Positions 63,959 through 64,000 of a stretch of 64,000 bases of DNA are shown piece by piece. The DNA lies in contig CAWINS010000021.1 in the NCBI GenBank assembly GCA_963837335.1, positions 124,001-188,000 on the forward strand, read 5' to 3'. The notes beneath the pieces are model-generated. The model was not told where the DNA came from. It saw nothing but the letters and a program-made list of their open reading frames with translations, and ran no database searches. The DNA is from RYN-230 sp963837335. GTDB lineage: Bacteria; Actinomycetota; Actinomycetes; Streptosporangiales; Streptosporangiaceae. The first letter of the stretch is position 1. The number at the start of each line of letters is the position of its first letter. Both the position numbers and the translations under genes were made by a program.

Positions 63959-64000
63959 CTATTCGGCGGGCTGGTCGTTCCCGGCCTGGCCGGCTGCGTT
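63959..64000 (-). CDS. Possible C-terminal end of an upstream gene (cut by window edge)
   Basis: The minus strand reads AAGQAGNDQPAE then TAG at 63961-63959. Only 13 codons are visible, and no family can be recognised. The composition fits a disordered tail. It is listed only because a hairpin follows it at the right distance. Confidence 0.2.
   Translation of the reverse strand, partial: NAAGQAGNDQPAE

Overview
The window is high-GC actinobacterial chromosome. It carries a complete Pup-proteasome locus (pafA, prcA, prcB, pup, dop, arc/mpa, pafB, pafC), tatA/tatC, helY and metH, all hallmarks of Actinobacteria. From memory, the core gene order (helY-tatC-tatA-pafC-pafB ... pafA ... prcA-prcB-pup-dop ... 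arc-trmI-recB-like ... metH-PAC2 ... DUF3090-phosphatase) parallels Mycobacterium tuberculosis Rv2092c to Rv2135c and the matching Streptomyces region. The accessory genes differ, so I would not assign a genus. No rRNA, tRNA, prophage or CRISPR array was seen.

Layout. 0-9.3 kb: accessory genes. These are an MFS exporter (cut by the left edge) with a divergent TetR and a clear operator, an Lrp regulator, an orphan MsmK/UgpC-type ATPase, an M24 peptidase, an RsbU-like phosphatase, a Pol I-type 5'-3' exonuclease, an ArsB/NhaD-type transporter, GNAT, UspA and PPOX-fold proteins. 9.4-33 kb: the conserved minus-strand helY/tat/paf/proteasome block. It is interrupted by a degenerate IS200/IS605 element beside pafB and by a gabD plus XRE-cupin pair between pafA and prcA. 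33-41.4 kb: an oligopeptide ABC transporter with two paralogous binding lipoproteins. 41.6-49.7 kb: a HAD phosphatase, intact metH, PAC2, an SCO1664-like kinase-fold protein, DUF3090, a histidine phosphatase and an FHA protein. 50-58 kb: a RecD-like helicase, purU, a fabG-fabI pair and tldD-tldE. 58-64 kb: TetR with a divergent NmrA-type reductase and a 20-bp operator, dodecin, an FMN oxidase, DUF3099, a 640-bp intergenic region and a DrrAB-type ABC exporter.

The most notable item is in that intergenic region, at about 61362-61495. A promoter-like sequence precedes three successive perfect hairpins. Each has an 11-nt loop with the core CCCCCGT at the same place. It looks like a small RNA related to the actinobacterial 6C class, but with three hairpins and five-C loops.

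Data quality. About twenty genes contain one or more single-base frameshifts, densest from 27.6 to 41 kb. They affect genes expected to be essential or conserved (tatC, arc, prcB, trmI), while metH (3.5 kb) and most of 42-64 kb read cleanly. I therefore treat most breaks as sequencing or assembly indels and annotate across them. The IS605 tnpA is an exception: it appears genuinely deleted and inactive.
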